This document shows positions 13,104 through 24,582 of a stretch of 64,000 nt of DNA, piece by piece. The notes beneath the pieces are model-generated. The model had not been told where the DNA came from. It worked only from the letters and a program-made list of their open reading frames with translations, and made no database searches. Positions within the stretch are counted from its first letter, which is position 1. Every line of letters starts with the position of its first letter. Source of the stretch: Allodiplogaster sudhausi (taxonomy: Eukaryota > Nematoda > Chromadorea > Rhabditida > Diplogasteridae); the NCBI GenBank assembly GCA_945643635.1, contig CALZFC010000006.1:11307001-11371000 (forward strand). The letters run 5' to 3'. Both the position numbers and the translations under genes were made by a program.

Positions 13104-14813
13104 TCAAATATCGACGCATTCGTTGGAAGTGCACCGGGAGACTTGGCGGCCAAGGGAAGGCGGACGCCGCGGAGGAGCAGCCGTCGAGGCGAGGGAGGAA
13201 GTCTCGTAGATCGTTGTGCTCAGGTAGAAGGCGTTGCACACGAACTGCGAGAAGTACAGCACTTGCGATACTGCTAAAAAAGTTTTTTTTTTTATTTCCT
13301 GCTTTAGAGTAATTGTTTAAAATGTAGTTTATAGACACGACAGATAACTTGTGAGATTGCATGGAGCAGAGTAAATACATACAGTGATGTGCACCAACAA
13401 TGGCAGAAACGGGCGCGGCGTGACGCCGCGTGCAAATCAGACCGCATTGAATAAGTCGATGCAGAAGCAACCAAATGTAAAGATCCGCATATGTACAGAA
13501 TCAGGATTTTCTGGCACATCGAGCACACAGACTTTTAAAATGTAATTTTACAACTTTTTTCATTAAAGTTATTAAGAAAATAATTACCGTATTTTGACTA
13601 TCATGAAGTTCACTAGGCACACGTCAGAAAAGCACACACGAAACATGATGCATTCTGCATCTGTTTTGCCCTCCAAACTTGAGTAATTTCTCCGCCGTCC
13701 TTACTTTTTGAGCGTACTTTTGTGTTTCACGGTGAAGATCAACTTTGGATGGTGAATTATAGCTTATTCTGCATTCCTATGTCGTCGTTGACACTTCTTG
13801 TTCAAAAACAACCGAGATATCAGTCCATTTTTCGAAAAAAAATTCATTGCATCAAAGAATGTTTCGTATTTCTCTTTTCCATGATACTTGTTATTGATTC
13901 AAGTGGAGTTTATCTTATAGAAGACAGAAGTTGCGAACGTTTTTCGACTGATCTGACGAGTAGGATGATCGTGTGACTATCGGAAGATGCGCTTTGCTTG
14001 TCTTCCTCCGGAATGGTCAGCTTTTTTTGTCAAACTTATTTGTGTTGTGCGATTCGATAAATGTGTTGATAGGACACTTAATCGTTGTCCAATGGCCTCT
14101 TGCTTGTTTGTTTCGTCACATCATTCACGAAAGATTCTGGCTCATCCGAATAGTTAATGAAACAGACTTGGGCTTGATTGTTACCTTGCGAAAGTCATAC
14201 ACACCGCTTAGTGATTTAATGTGACTGCCAGTTTTGCATTTGAGGTGGGTAAAATGACGAAATTGTGAAGTTTGTTTACTCGAAAACAAAATATCTTTCG
14301 TGCCAAGAAGATGTCAGCCAATCAGTGTGGAAAAGCATGATCCGAAACGGAGCACGCCTCCTACCCACCGTTTTTGTAGGACCCTTGGGAGAGCCTTTTA
14401 TTCCCTGCAGCTAATATGCCGAATTGCTTTTTCATTTTCCTCTTTCAGCGTGATGAATGCCTGGATATCTCGGCCAGCCAAGAACTTCCTCACGGCGACC
14501 TTCCCTGCTTTGTTTTAAATGGTATGGTATTCTACTCTGTTCCTTAGTATTCCGAGCAAAATCCATTACCTTGATCAAAATCCATTAGCTTTATTCTAGT
14601 ACTTTAGTTTAAAACACGTCCGAAAGACATTTTTTTTTGCGATTTTCAAATAACATTTTTTTGCTGATGCTTTACTTTTGTGGTTCCTCGGAAACCTGCT
14701 GGTTTAAATATAATTTTTAACGAAATAGGCCCTTAATTTTTGTTGTTGGTGGTCGATCTTGAATGACTGCTCAAGTTCTTTCTCAGGCTTGATCCAGGAG
14801 TAACCGCATACCG

Positions 14814-14858
<45 letters not shown>

Positions 14859-14985
14859 ACATGTCGGGCTTCTCAATTCAGAAGATGCACTGGATGAATG
14901 TCTTCTCGTAGCCTTCATACAATTAGTGGATGCCCAAGCTTCTCTCTTGAGCTTTTCTTTGTTCATTGTCACCATTTCTCTTTGT

Positions 14986-15034
<49 letters not shown>

Positions 15035-15443
15035 AACAGTTTCCTGCCTGTACAGCTGCTTTTCGGTTTACAAACTATGGCTCCGAGAGTCCAACATCCA
15101 AAGCTATGTAGTTGACTGGTTATGCTCACACTGGGTGATGCAAAGGACGAAGGTTCGGTTCCTCTCGACGTAACTGGTTTTTGCGGCATTCGGTGCAATC
15201 TGCTCAACCTAGCGAGACATTCGAAATTCTTGAACGCATAGTCTTGGGCTCAAATCAAGCCGTTGACATTGTTCTGCCCCCTCTTAGGTTAGAAGTCTCA
15301 TCGCACTCAGAATGGCTTTCATCCGCTCAATTCATCGCCGGGCCGCCCTTCACATTCCTCTCCTCCGGTCGTCCCCTTCCCTGTCTTACACTTTTCTTCT
15401 CCGTTTCTACTTCTCAGATTTGAAGTTGACATGAAAGAGAGAG

Positions 15444-15527
<84 letters not shown>

Positions 15528-18500
15528 AAAGAGAAGTCATCGTGAGAGAAAGAGAGAGCGAGTGAGAGTAATAAATTGATTACCACCAGTCTAATATAAT
15601 GTTGTCCTGTCTCGGTCTCTTCATTCTCTGCAATCCCCCCCCCCCATTCCCTATTTCCTAGGACACATGATAACAAAATAAGCTATAATTCGCCATCCAA
15701 AGTTGATCTTCACCGTGAAACAAACAAAGTATGCTCAAAAAGTAAGGATGGCGGAGAAAATACGCAACTTTGGCGTGCAAACGAAATGCAGAATGTGTCA
15801 TATTTCGTGTGTGCTTTTTTGTCGTGTGTATAGTGAACTTCACGATAGTCAAAATACGGTAATTATTTTCTTAATAACTTTATTTAAAAAAGTTGTAAAA
15901 TTACATTTTAAAAGTCTGTGTGCTCGATGTGCCAGAAAATCCTGATTCTGTTCATATGCGGATCTTTACATTTGGTTGCTTCTGCATCGACTTATTCAAT
16001 GCGGTCTGATTTGCATGCGGCGTCACGCCGCGCCCATTTCTGCCATTGTTGGTGCACATCACTGTATGTATGTATTTACATGTACATACATATGTACTAT
16101 GTACGGATGCATATTCGTGTGTTTACAAGATGTGATTGCAAAGACTTTTTGTTAGGATTTTTAATTAAATGCAAAAAGTAGAAAAACGCGCATTCAATGA
16201 TGTGCAGAGTGCTGGTGAATCCCTCGCCAGCTTCCTCGTTCTGTTCTGGCTGGCCGATCTCATCGCTGAGAGTGAGATAAGTGCGGAGGAGATGAGAGGG
16301 GAGGTTGCATGCGAGGTTCACGGCAGAGATGAGCAGCGACCGCATGATCATCGCCGTCCTCCTTCTCGAGCACGCCGCTTGCTGCGCGCGCGTTCGCGTC
16401 TCACAATAAATCAACCATTATTTTCCTTCATTTTTCTTAACATTTTTGTCAATGCAAAAAAAAGTTAAGTTTGATGGGTTAATTTTCCAACCCTGAGCCG
16501 AATGCTGTTGAGTTGCTGTTGTTGTTGAAGAGTGAGAGTGGCAAATAGAACGAGTTGTGCTTTCTGAGTGCTTCCCCTTCGAAGGGCGGCCGTGCTGTCC
16601 AGAGAGACGCAGTCAAAAGATGAGCTCCTATAGAAAATTGTTTCTCCTTCCCTCTTGTATTTTACTATGTTTTTTTCTTGCAAATCAATTTGCTTGTTTT
16701 ATGCCGTTTTTAAGAGATATTGAAGGACGCACTTTCTCTCTGTCGGCGCACTGATTGCGAGGCGCCGATCGTAGAGGAAAGTTGTCTCTTCAAAGGCAGA
16801 GGGGCCGCTGCCGCAGCTGAAAAACAGTCCTTTACTTTATAGTTAAGTAAATGATAAGGAAATATAAACCTGTAACATCTGAAGAGCACAATGGAGTCAA
16901 AGACGAGCCTCAGAAACGAAGGAATCGCGTAGAACACAACAATGTCCATGAGGTGAGCTGTCTACAGCAACAGTGCATTCATTCATCATATCGTTATAAC
17001 ATATTATTTTCTGTTTCTTCTCGAGTAATCTCCAGCTTACCTTGACGTGCTGGGCACTGAGAGAGACGTCTTCTGTGCAAGATCGCTGCTCTTTGTCATA
17101 AACAACGCAGTAGAGAATCCACGACTCGGCTGCGAGGCAAGCAAAAGCCAGCGACCTGATAAAAACCTATTAGCTAATCAGTAATATCTTAAATGGAATA
17201 AATAAATAAATGAAATGAAATGAATATGCATTATAGTAATTCCCTGACTTCAATGCGTATCGTGGTTGCCTCCAGATTGTTCTGTACTTGAAAGGATGAA
17301 AGACGGCGACATAGCGAAGGACGGAGAGAACGAGCCAGCACCAGACAGAGAAAGCAGAAGTCGAGTGCATGAGGTAGAGGTCGACCTGAAAAGGGAGGAA
17401 ATTAGTCTTCTCTCTTCAACTTTTGACTTTCGGAAAAGTACTCACAATCAGGCCTTTTTAACATACTTCTTTTCGTTTCAGATATGAACTAATCTATATT
17501 TCTTACAAAGTAAACCCCCATAATATTATTATAGCGGGTTAGCTTTGTTGCAAAAAGTGTATTTGTTGCGGAAGCAAGTCCAAAGGCCGTGCCAAGTGTA
17601 CGAATACATAGTTCGCTAGCAAAAAAAATACATTGAGTGGGTCCGTCTCTGCCCTCGGATTTAAGCTTAATTAATTCATTTATGAAAAAAGTAAATTTCA
17701 TCGTCCCCATATGGCGCCTGCTTGGGACCATGTGCATGACTGAGATGAGAAGACATCACATCCCGAGGGAATTGGGAAAGGGAGGGAGAGAGAAAGAGTG
17801 AGAGATAGAGAACAGAGAGAGCGAGAGAGAATGAAGAAAGAGAGAGACAAGAGAGCGAAAGCAAGCCATGCGGACGCTATCGCCGACACCTACAGGCGAA
17901 GAAAGAAGTAGTTGTGAGGAGGCCAAAACCGAATTAGCGACAACCTTTCTGTGTCCGCGAACCAAAGAGGTCATCAGAAGAAGGGTTCGTCAGAAGGGAA
18001 GGAAAAAGTCGAGACTGGCAGAGTGGGAAAGAGAAAGGAAGACAGAGAGAGAAAGAGAGAGCAAGAGAGAATCAACAGAGAGAGAGAACAAGAGATATAG
18101 AAATAGAAAGAGAGTGAAAGCAGAAACGGTAGCAACAGTTATTGGGAAATGAAAGTGTAACAATGAGACAGCGTACATTTGTTATAGTTTGTTGATGTGT
18201 TTAAATAAACTCGAACACAATTCAGACATGCGTATGCATACAGATGTATGTATATTCTTGGGCGCGAATTTATTACGAACGAAGTTCATCTCTTTGGAAA
18301 GGAATTGGTACGAAATGAGTGCGGAATGGACCCGCTATGCGAGATGTTTTTTTCTAGTAGCTGCGCAAACAAAATGCTTCAGCTTCATTCAACGCCAAGA
18401 GGCCATCAGCAGGAAGTATTCTCTTGTATAGCAAGCCTCGCCACTTACGCCACTATTTTTTACTAGAAACGAAAATATTTGCCAGTTCATCTTGCATGTT

Positions 18501-19501
18501 TTCTATAGTAGTAATCTTATGCAGAATGAAAGTGATAGGGAAAGGCAGATACCTTGCAGATGAAAGTCATGTATCGGTTGGGAGTTCGCAACACATCAGG
18601 CATCACTTCCGCTTCCATGTCTTCATTGTCTGCAAATAATGATGTAACTAATAATTTAGTTGCATTATTAAGGCAATTACTGAAATATTATAATAATTTT
18701 TCACTTAAAAATTTTAAATACATATTTTTTAAACCTGCGAATCGTGTTAGGTGGTCGTCTGAGGTGGAAAGTGAAGTGAAGTGGACGAGAAACTGAGCAA
18801 ACTGCGCGAGGAGGCAGACGGAGTCTGAGATGGACATCGCAGAGAGGGGAAGGCCGGATGTCGTCTCGAAGCGACTTCCGCTGCGTCTGCAAATATGGAG
18901 ACAGCTGTGGATGATCTACATAACAATAGAAGAGTGAAGGCGTTCCAATCCTTTTTCATCATCTCTATTTATTGACAGATTAAGAAATATACATAGTTAC
19001 AGTATCTTGCTAGACTTTGCACGTTCATATTTGTTGTGTTGTTATGTATGGAGAAGGCACATTTGTCGTTACGATCTTCCCTCTATGACCATCTTTCTTT
19101 CCCTTTCTTCCTCTCCTCTTCCTCTGACAGACATTGTCTGCACAGTACAAATGCATAGCAATGAATTCGTCAGCACACTTTTCTGTATCAGCAGAGACGT
19201 CAGGCACAACATCTTATTTTAGCTACGAAGCCGCCTACTTTCAGCTCTGGCAAGCAACGCTCTGCTTTCTTTACGTATACAAGTTAAAAAGCAGCTAAAG
19301 AATTGCGTGCGAAGCAACAGGGAAGTGGAAGCCACTCCTACACACGGAGTAATGCATAACAACAATAATAAGAAGAATAAATGGTAGCGAGAATGACCTG
19401 GCAACTCGGAGAAGCTTCATGAAGACGTAGCAGTTGAGAGCGACTCCGCAGATAGGCACGACCATGTACAGGAAGTAGAAAGTTCCGTGAAGAGCACTCA
19501 T
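13104..19501 (-). CDS. Class A GPCR, nematode FMRFamide-receptor-like
   Basis: This is a seven-helix plasma-membrane receptor, likely for a peptide. Exons on the minus strand are: 19501-19398 (ATG; TM1 FYFLYMVVPICGVALNCYVF), 18886-18735 (TM2 PLSAMSISDSVCLLAQF), 18629-18553 (ends FICK, the pre-TM3 cysteine), 17385-17249 (TM3, then LRY in place of DRY, VAVFHPFKY), 17155-17041 (TM4 and the loop cysteine RSCTED), 16961-16870 (TM5), 16816-16733 and 16594-16492 (third intracellular loop with a Gln run), 16399-16228 (TM6 SLLISAVNLACNLPSHLL) and 13273-13104 (TM7 VLYFSQFVCNAFYLSTTIYE, stop). Phases agree at every join, giving about 401 residues. The last join needs a GC donor at 16227. A GT alternative downstream does not keep frame. 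The last intron is about 3 kb and holds a unit bounded by long inverted repeats. The ligand cannot be told from sequence. Confidence 0.8.
13372..13768 (+). repeat. Left arm of ~0.4-kb inverted repeat
   Basis: This arm matches the reverse complement of 15677-16078 along nearly its whole length, with roughly 90% identity by eye. The outer ends share a TAAATACATAC segment next to AGTGATGTGC. The two arms lie in the last intron of the GPCR. Short open frames in the arms are mirror copies of each other and are not genes. Confidence 0.85.
13769..15676. other. Interior between inverted-repeat arms
   Basis: This is 1.9 kb with no recognisable transposase. It holds a GA run at about 14820-14854, a CT run at about 14990-15030 and a long GA run at about 15433-15527. 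Short open frames (13973-14224 and 14300-14518, plus strand) have no motif that I know. It may be the body of a non-autonomous foldback element or simply the spacer between two inserted copies. Confidence 0.5.
15433..15527. repeat. (GA)n microsatellite, ~95 bp
   Basis: A nearly uninterrupted GA run lies inside the receptor's last intron, between the inverted-repeat arms. Confidence 0.95.
15677..16078 (-). repeat. Right arm of ~0.4-kb inverted repeat
   Basis: This is the inverted copy of 13372-13768. Immediately outside it lies a TATG/CATA-type run (about 16066-16115), so the exact outer edge is blurred. I could not define a target-site duplication. Confidence 0.85.
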
Positions 19502-21149
19502 TCTGAGCCAGGAAGAAGAGAAGGCGAGTCTGTCACGGAAAGAGCGGAAAATATCTTCTTTGCTCTCTCATCATAAATACCCTTCAGTCTCCAAAGTTTT
19601 AAAGAAAACATGTACACATTCATTATACACCTCCCACTTAGCAGTTCCCGTCTTGCACAAGAATTCCTCAAACCCACTTTTAAAATGCAAAAGAACATTA
19701 CAGTCTTTCATATAAAGAAATTTCTAAAACAAAAAGAAGCGGATTATAGTTTTGAAATGTTCTTTAAAAGTACGCTAATAACACTCTGCTTCATCGTTCA
19801 CTGACTTTTTGGACTGAACGACTACTGGCGTGGGCGTTGTTGCCGAAGAAGCGAATTGTGCTGCCAGGCTCGCCCGCTTCTCCTTCTAATCATGACGTGC
19901 TCTTCGACTGCCGCAGCTGAAACTATCAGCAATGGGTTCATTTCTGCAGATGAATTGTAAAAAAGTACATGATCATACAAGTTATATGTATATCAGTACG
20001 GAAATAGGCATTGCACGTCAAAGCTCTCTCGAACAACAACATTCATTATTGTACCTATTATATGCCTAGAGCAAAAAATATAACGGCCGAAAATTCCCAC
20101 AATTCATCAATTACGCCTACTTCTCTTAAGCATGTCGACAAGTCCATTAAGACGTGTTATTCACAAGGACACAAATGTTTCTACGTACTAAAAAAGGAAA
20201 GTTCCTGAATGCGCATGGTGGATCTCGTGAATGGAATTGAACATGAGATCCAAACTCAATTTAGAGAGCTTATTAGCGAAGAGTTCGAAAGGTCGCGAGG
20301 AACACAAAAGGACTCTAAGGGAAAGAATGGAAAGGTGGAGAGGAGATACGAAGAGACAGAGACAGAAGAGGAACGTGCAAAACGAGGAAGTGGAGGGTAT
20401 CTTGAAATCGAGTGTAGGAAGAGAAAGAGAGAAAGAGGGAGAGAGAGAAAGGAAAAGATAGATCTTATCAGAAGTACAAAGAAATGTTGGAGAGCATAGC
20501 TTGGGGAACACCACGGGAAGAACGGGCAGAGTCTGCAAGAGTTGCCCTATCAGCACGCAGCTATGGTATCGCCTACTCAGTTCCTCAGAAGCTGCTTCTC
20601 TCTTGCTCTACGATTTATCTCCCTTCCCTTTCCATCTTTTTCCCTCGTCTCTCTCATAGAACAATGAACTTTGGCCAGCCAATCAAAGTGGTGCAAGTTC
20701 AAGAGTAAGAAGGATGTGATCTCCTAATGACAAGCGAACCCGTTCCAATGCCAAACAAGTTGAATTCTTTTCTACCATCAACGAACGTCGCATTCATCTT
20801 TTATTTTTTTCCTTTCTGTTTTTTGTATCTTCTTTGATCGACAGCGAATAATCTTGGAGTCCTCTCTCACTAGAAAATGGAACAACAATCGTTGTCCGTG
20901 TTGTTTCCCCTCCCCGAAGGCGACATTCCATGTCTTCTTCCCTTCTTCTCTGTTTGTCACTCAACTTCTTCCAGTCTGCAACAACCATTCCCTGGTCTTT
21001 GTTCGACGCTATTTTTCTCTGCAACAAAATCTTGCAATCCGTGAAAAGTTCTGGCAGAAGTGAAGATTGGAGGTCAACGAGAAAAGACGTAGTTTACTAT
21101 GGCAAAGTTGCGTGAAGCAGTCGCCGTAAATAAGATGCCGATGAAGGCA

Positions 21150-21415
21150 AAAGATGAAGTTCAGAGGGGAGAGAAGGAGAGAGAAGAGAGCGAGAGAAGA
21201 GGAGAGAGATGAGAGCGAGAGAGGGAAGAGGAGGAGAGAAGAGTGCGAGAGAGGGAAAAGGAGGAGAGAGAAGAGAGCGAGAGATGGAAAGGGTGGAGAG
21301 AGAAGAGAGGAGAGGATGAAAGAGAAGAGAGCGAGAGATGGAAGGGATGGAGGGAGAAGAGGGAAGAGATGGAGAGAGAAAAGAGAGAAGGAGATGGAAA
21401 GGGTAGAGAGAAATT
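21150..21415. repeat. GA-rich purine tract
   Basis: About 265 bp is almost purely purine on the plus strand. It is an imperfect repeat of GAGAG, GAAGAG and GATGGA-type units. Confidence 0.85.
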
Positions 21416-21913
21416 TGCAAAATGGTAAAGCAGATTAATAATCCGTCCAAAGTAGAGGTCACACATCGCTCAACTTTCCGCTGACCCCTTCCGAATGCTA
21501 AGTAAGGCTCCCTTTACGTATGCTCAAACGCAACTGTTGAGATTCTTCAGCAACCTTTTTTACGTTCCTTGGGATCAAAAAGTGCTGAGAATGCAAATGA
21601 ATGGGTCCCAAAGTAGAAATGCCAATGAAAAAAGAACTTCATTAAAACAAGGGCGTTGGTCAGTAGAAAGGTCGAGCTCATCCTCCACTGGACTTCTTAT
21701 CCACGGTTATTCATGGTCACTGCACACGAGGTGCGTAAATGAAGCAATGGTGGTTGATGAGGAGGTTGCAGGAGGTTGCAGTTAAATGAATAAAACAAAT
21801 CGCTTCATTCAGAATCTGAATGAAAACGGCAGAAAAGCACGAGAATGGCTAAAAATATTCATCGCTTTAGTCAGGATTTCCTCGGAATTCAAAGTGAGCA
21901 TCGCCTTCTCAAA

Positions 21914-22087
21914 ACTCTCTCTCTCTCTCTCTCTCTTTATCTCTCTCTTTATCTCTCTCTCTCTTTCTCTCTTTCCCTTTGTTCTCTCTCCCTCTTCCTC
22001 TTATCTCCCCCCGCTCTCTTTCATTTCTCTATTTCTCTTTCTCAACCTCTCTCTTTCCATTTTTGTTTTTCTCTCGCTCTTCCTTCC

Positions 22088-22124
<37 letters not shown>

Positions 22125-22133
22125 TTCATCTCT
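21914..22133. repeat. CT-rich pyrimidine tract
   Basis: About 220 bp is mainly CTCTCT and TTTCTC units on the plus strand. It encodes only spurious Ser/Leu frames. Confidence 0.9.
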
Positions 22134-23074
22134 CCTGTTTTCGCTGCCGCTCCTTCAGACGCAAAGAAGAGCAAAATGCGTGAGCATAAAAATAAAGTGA
22201 TGGTGCAAAGTGAAGGAAAGGAGCCGTGGCGGCATTTCACAAAGATTGCATCCTCCACGCCAACAGGGTTTCCTTCGCATCAAAATTGGAGATTAGGTGT
22301 CAACCTCCTGATAGAGAGAGAGAGAGAGAAAGAGAAAGAGAAAGAGAAGAGGAATGAGAGAAAAAGAAACTGAAATTGGTTTGCTGCCAAGACGTCAAGG
22401 GCATGTTTCTTTTCAGTTGGAGGTGAGGATTTACGGCCACACGTTTCAGCCAGCAGCACGCTGGAAGGGCAAGAGGGGAACGCGAGGAGACAAGGGACCG
22501 TCGAGAGTCACGGTAAGGGGAATGGACAAGCGCTTTTTCGGCCAAGCATAATTGAATTGGGTACGAGTCAGGAGGGATCACGAAAACATTCACTTTCAAG
22601 AAGAATCCAAGAATGCAATGACATAACCATATAAGTAGAATACAGCCGGGTAATATCAATCCATGAAAGTGACTTCCTTATTATTCATAGAACCTTCTCG
22701 CGAGTATACTAGTTCTCTACTTAGGGACATGTTTTATTTTTCAAATTACTTTTAGGTTGTCACACCGTCAAAGTTTCATACTTTCATGAAATCTTGCACT
22801 GGGATACACACGATATGATGTGGAAATGAGACTTGCTGCGAGAAAGATTGAGATCTTAATTCAATTTCAGGTTACGTGTTGGCAATACAAATGTAATGTC
22901 ATTGACATGTGCATGTAGTGCACACCTACATACATAACCCTAGGAGAATCGTCTAGAGACCCAGTGCCTTTCGGAACGAACTGGCAAGGAAGACAAGAAC
23001 ATCTGCACTCGACGAATGCAAGAATGAGCAAAGAAAGGAGCACGATGACCACGAGTCTTGCATCTTCTTTCCTT

Positions 23075-23117
<43 letters not shown>

Positions 23118-24582
23118 ACACCAAAATTGCAATGGGTGTGGCTATAATAGAGAAGCGGATGCTCATCCTAAGAGGGGACTGAGTGGGAGGGGCGGCCTAA
23201 GGGAAAAAAGAAAGGCAGAAGGGAAAGACAAAGGAGAAGCAGATGAAGAGAGATAAGGCTTTGCTTTGCTTTTCTTCCCACTCTCTGGAGAGACCAGACT
23301 GCCACTGGCAGGACTGTCTTGGCATTTCCATATCAACAACGAAAGCACGGATGCACTTGTCATCTCCAATGTAGGCTCTACTTTTTCATCTACATACATA
23401 TGTATCTGTAGAAATACATGTAGCACGGCTGACGGAGAGTGCGGTTCGATATGGGATTTACAAATTGGTTATCCTCACTGGGCAGTGAACATTTTACACG
23501 ACACCGCCAAAGAAAACAGCGACATTTTACAAGTCACATGGCAACATTATATTTTTTGCCACGCGCCACTATTCCGGAAGCAGCATAATCACATACCCAC
23601 GAAAAAGCTATGTACATACATAATCCTCCATACTTTAGTTTATACGTCTAGCCAAATCGTGTTGCAACTCTACAAGAAATTAGATCAGTTAGCATTCCAA
23701 GGAAAAAAATGAACGACATTAAGTGTCTGGGAACAGCTTCTCCAGAGATGATGATGGGCGGGCAGACGGGAGAAACTGCTCAATACATGTCGCCTAAAAT
23801 TGATAACAATATTGATTTACATGCTTGTTACAGCTATTGTCTTGAGGAGTTTGTCTTGCGCTCTCCGAGAATTGTCTTGAACTCACCTTGGAGAATTCAG
23901 TTGACAACGATAGAATACTCATATAGCTTTTGATCCACTCTGCGTAAACTTTTTGCTCCGTCCAAACAAAAGAACGTTTGGGTGAAATAGTGAGATGGAA
24001 CTGCTTGGGGACACCTGGAGGGAATGAGCGATTGTTATGAGAGGTAGAAACAGAGAGACAGATAGAGAAGAGAGAGATAAAAAGAGATAAAAAGAGTTAT
24101 AGAGCGAGAGACAGGGCGCGGATTTCGTGAACTTTCCCAGTCTCGGAGAATCATTCTCATGTCTGTGACAGGGAGAGGATTGTTATGAGAGGTTGAAACA
24201 TGTTGAATGTATATTACACAGGTGTTGTTTTTAAGCTTAAATACGATACGAAAATTCATATTTGTCATGGGTCAACTTACGCCTATGTATCATCGGGGGA
24301 TGTAGACAGATGCCGAGATCAAGGGATACGAATGAAAACAGAGCAAATGAAATGGGTCAAGCTTCTCTATGGATAGTGAACAGAGTTGGCATTTCGCTAG
24401 TGTTCTTATCGCATTAATAAATCAGCGACAAACTTCGGAGATCAATTGAAGACGAGATCAATTTACTATAAGACTATTTTTCAGCCAATTACACGTTAAG
24501 GGAAGATAACTTAATTAAGAGTCAAGTCGGGAAGCAAGAGAAGTAGATTGGTCAAATCCCGGCGGATTTTACATCTCTGGCT

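Larger units (their letters stand above)
19502..24582. other. Intergenic; low-complexity tracts, no gene seen
   Basis: This 5-kb stretch contains a 260-bp GA-rich purine tract (21150-21415), a CT-rich tract (21914-22130), a GA run (22313-22360) and a pure CT run (about 23080-23114). Open frames here are either Ser/Leu-type or Arg/Glu-type shadows of the tracts, or short frames without splice partners or family motifs. Confidence 0.5.

Noticed and set aside
13304..13528. Two related open frames (13528-13304 minus and 15918-16181 plus) as a small gene family
   Set aside because: They are the two arms of the inverted repeat. Similarity reflects the DNA duplication, and the frames run out at once.
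16097..16227. Receptor C-terminus ending at 16097
   Set aside because: The read-through gives a poor seventh helix. A convincing TM7 exon lies at 13273-13104 and joins in phase with the alternative donor.
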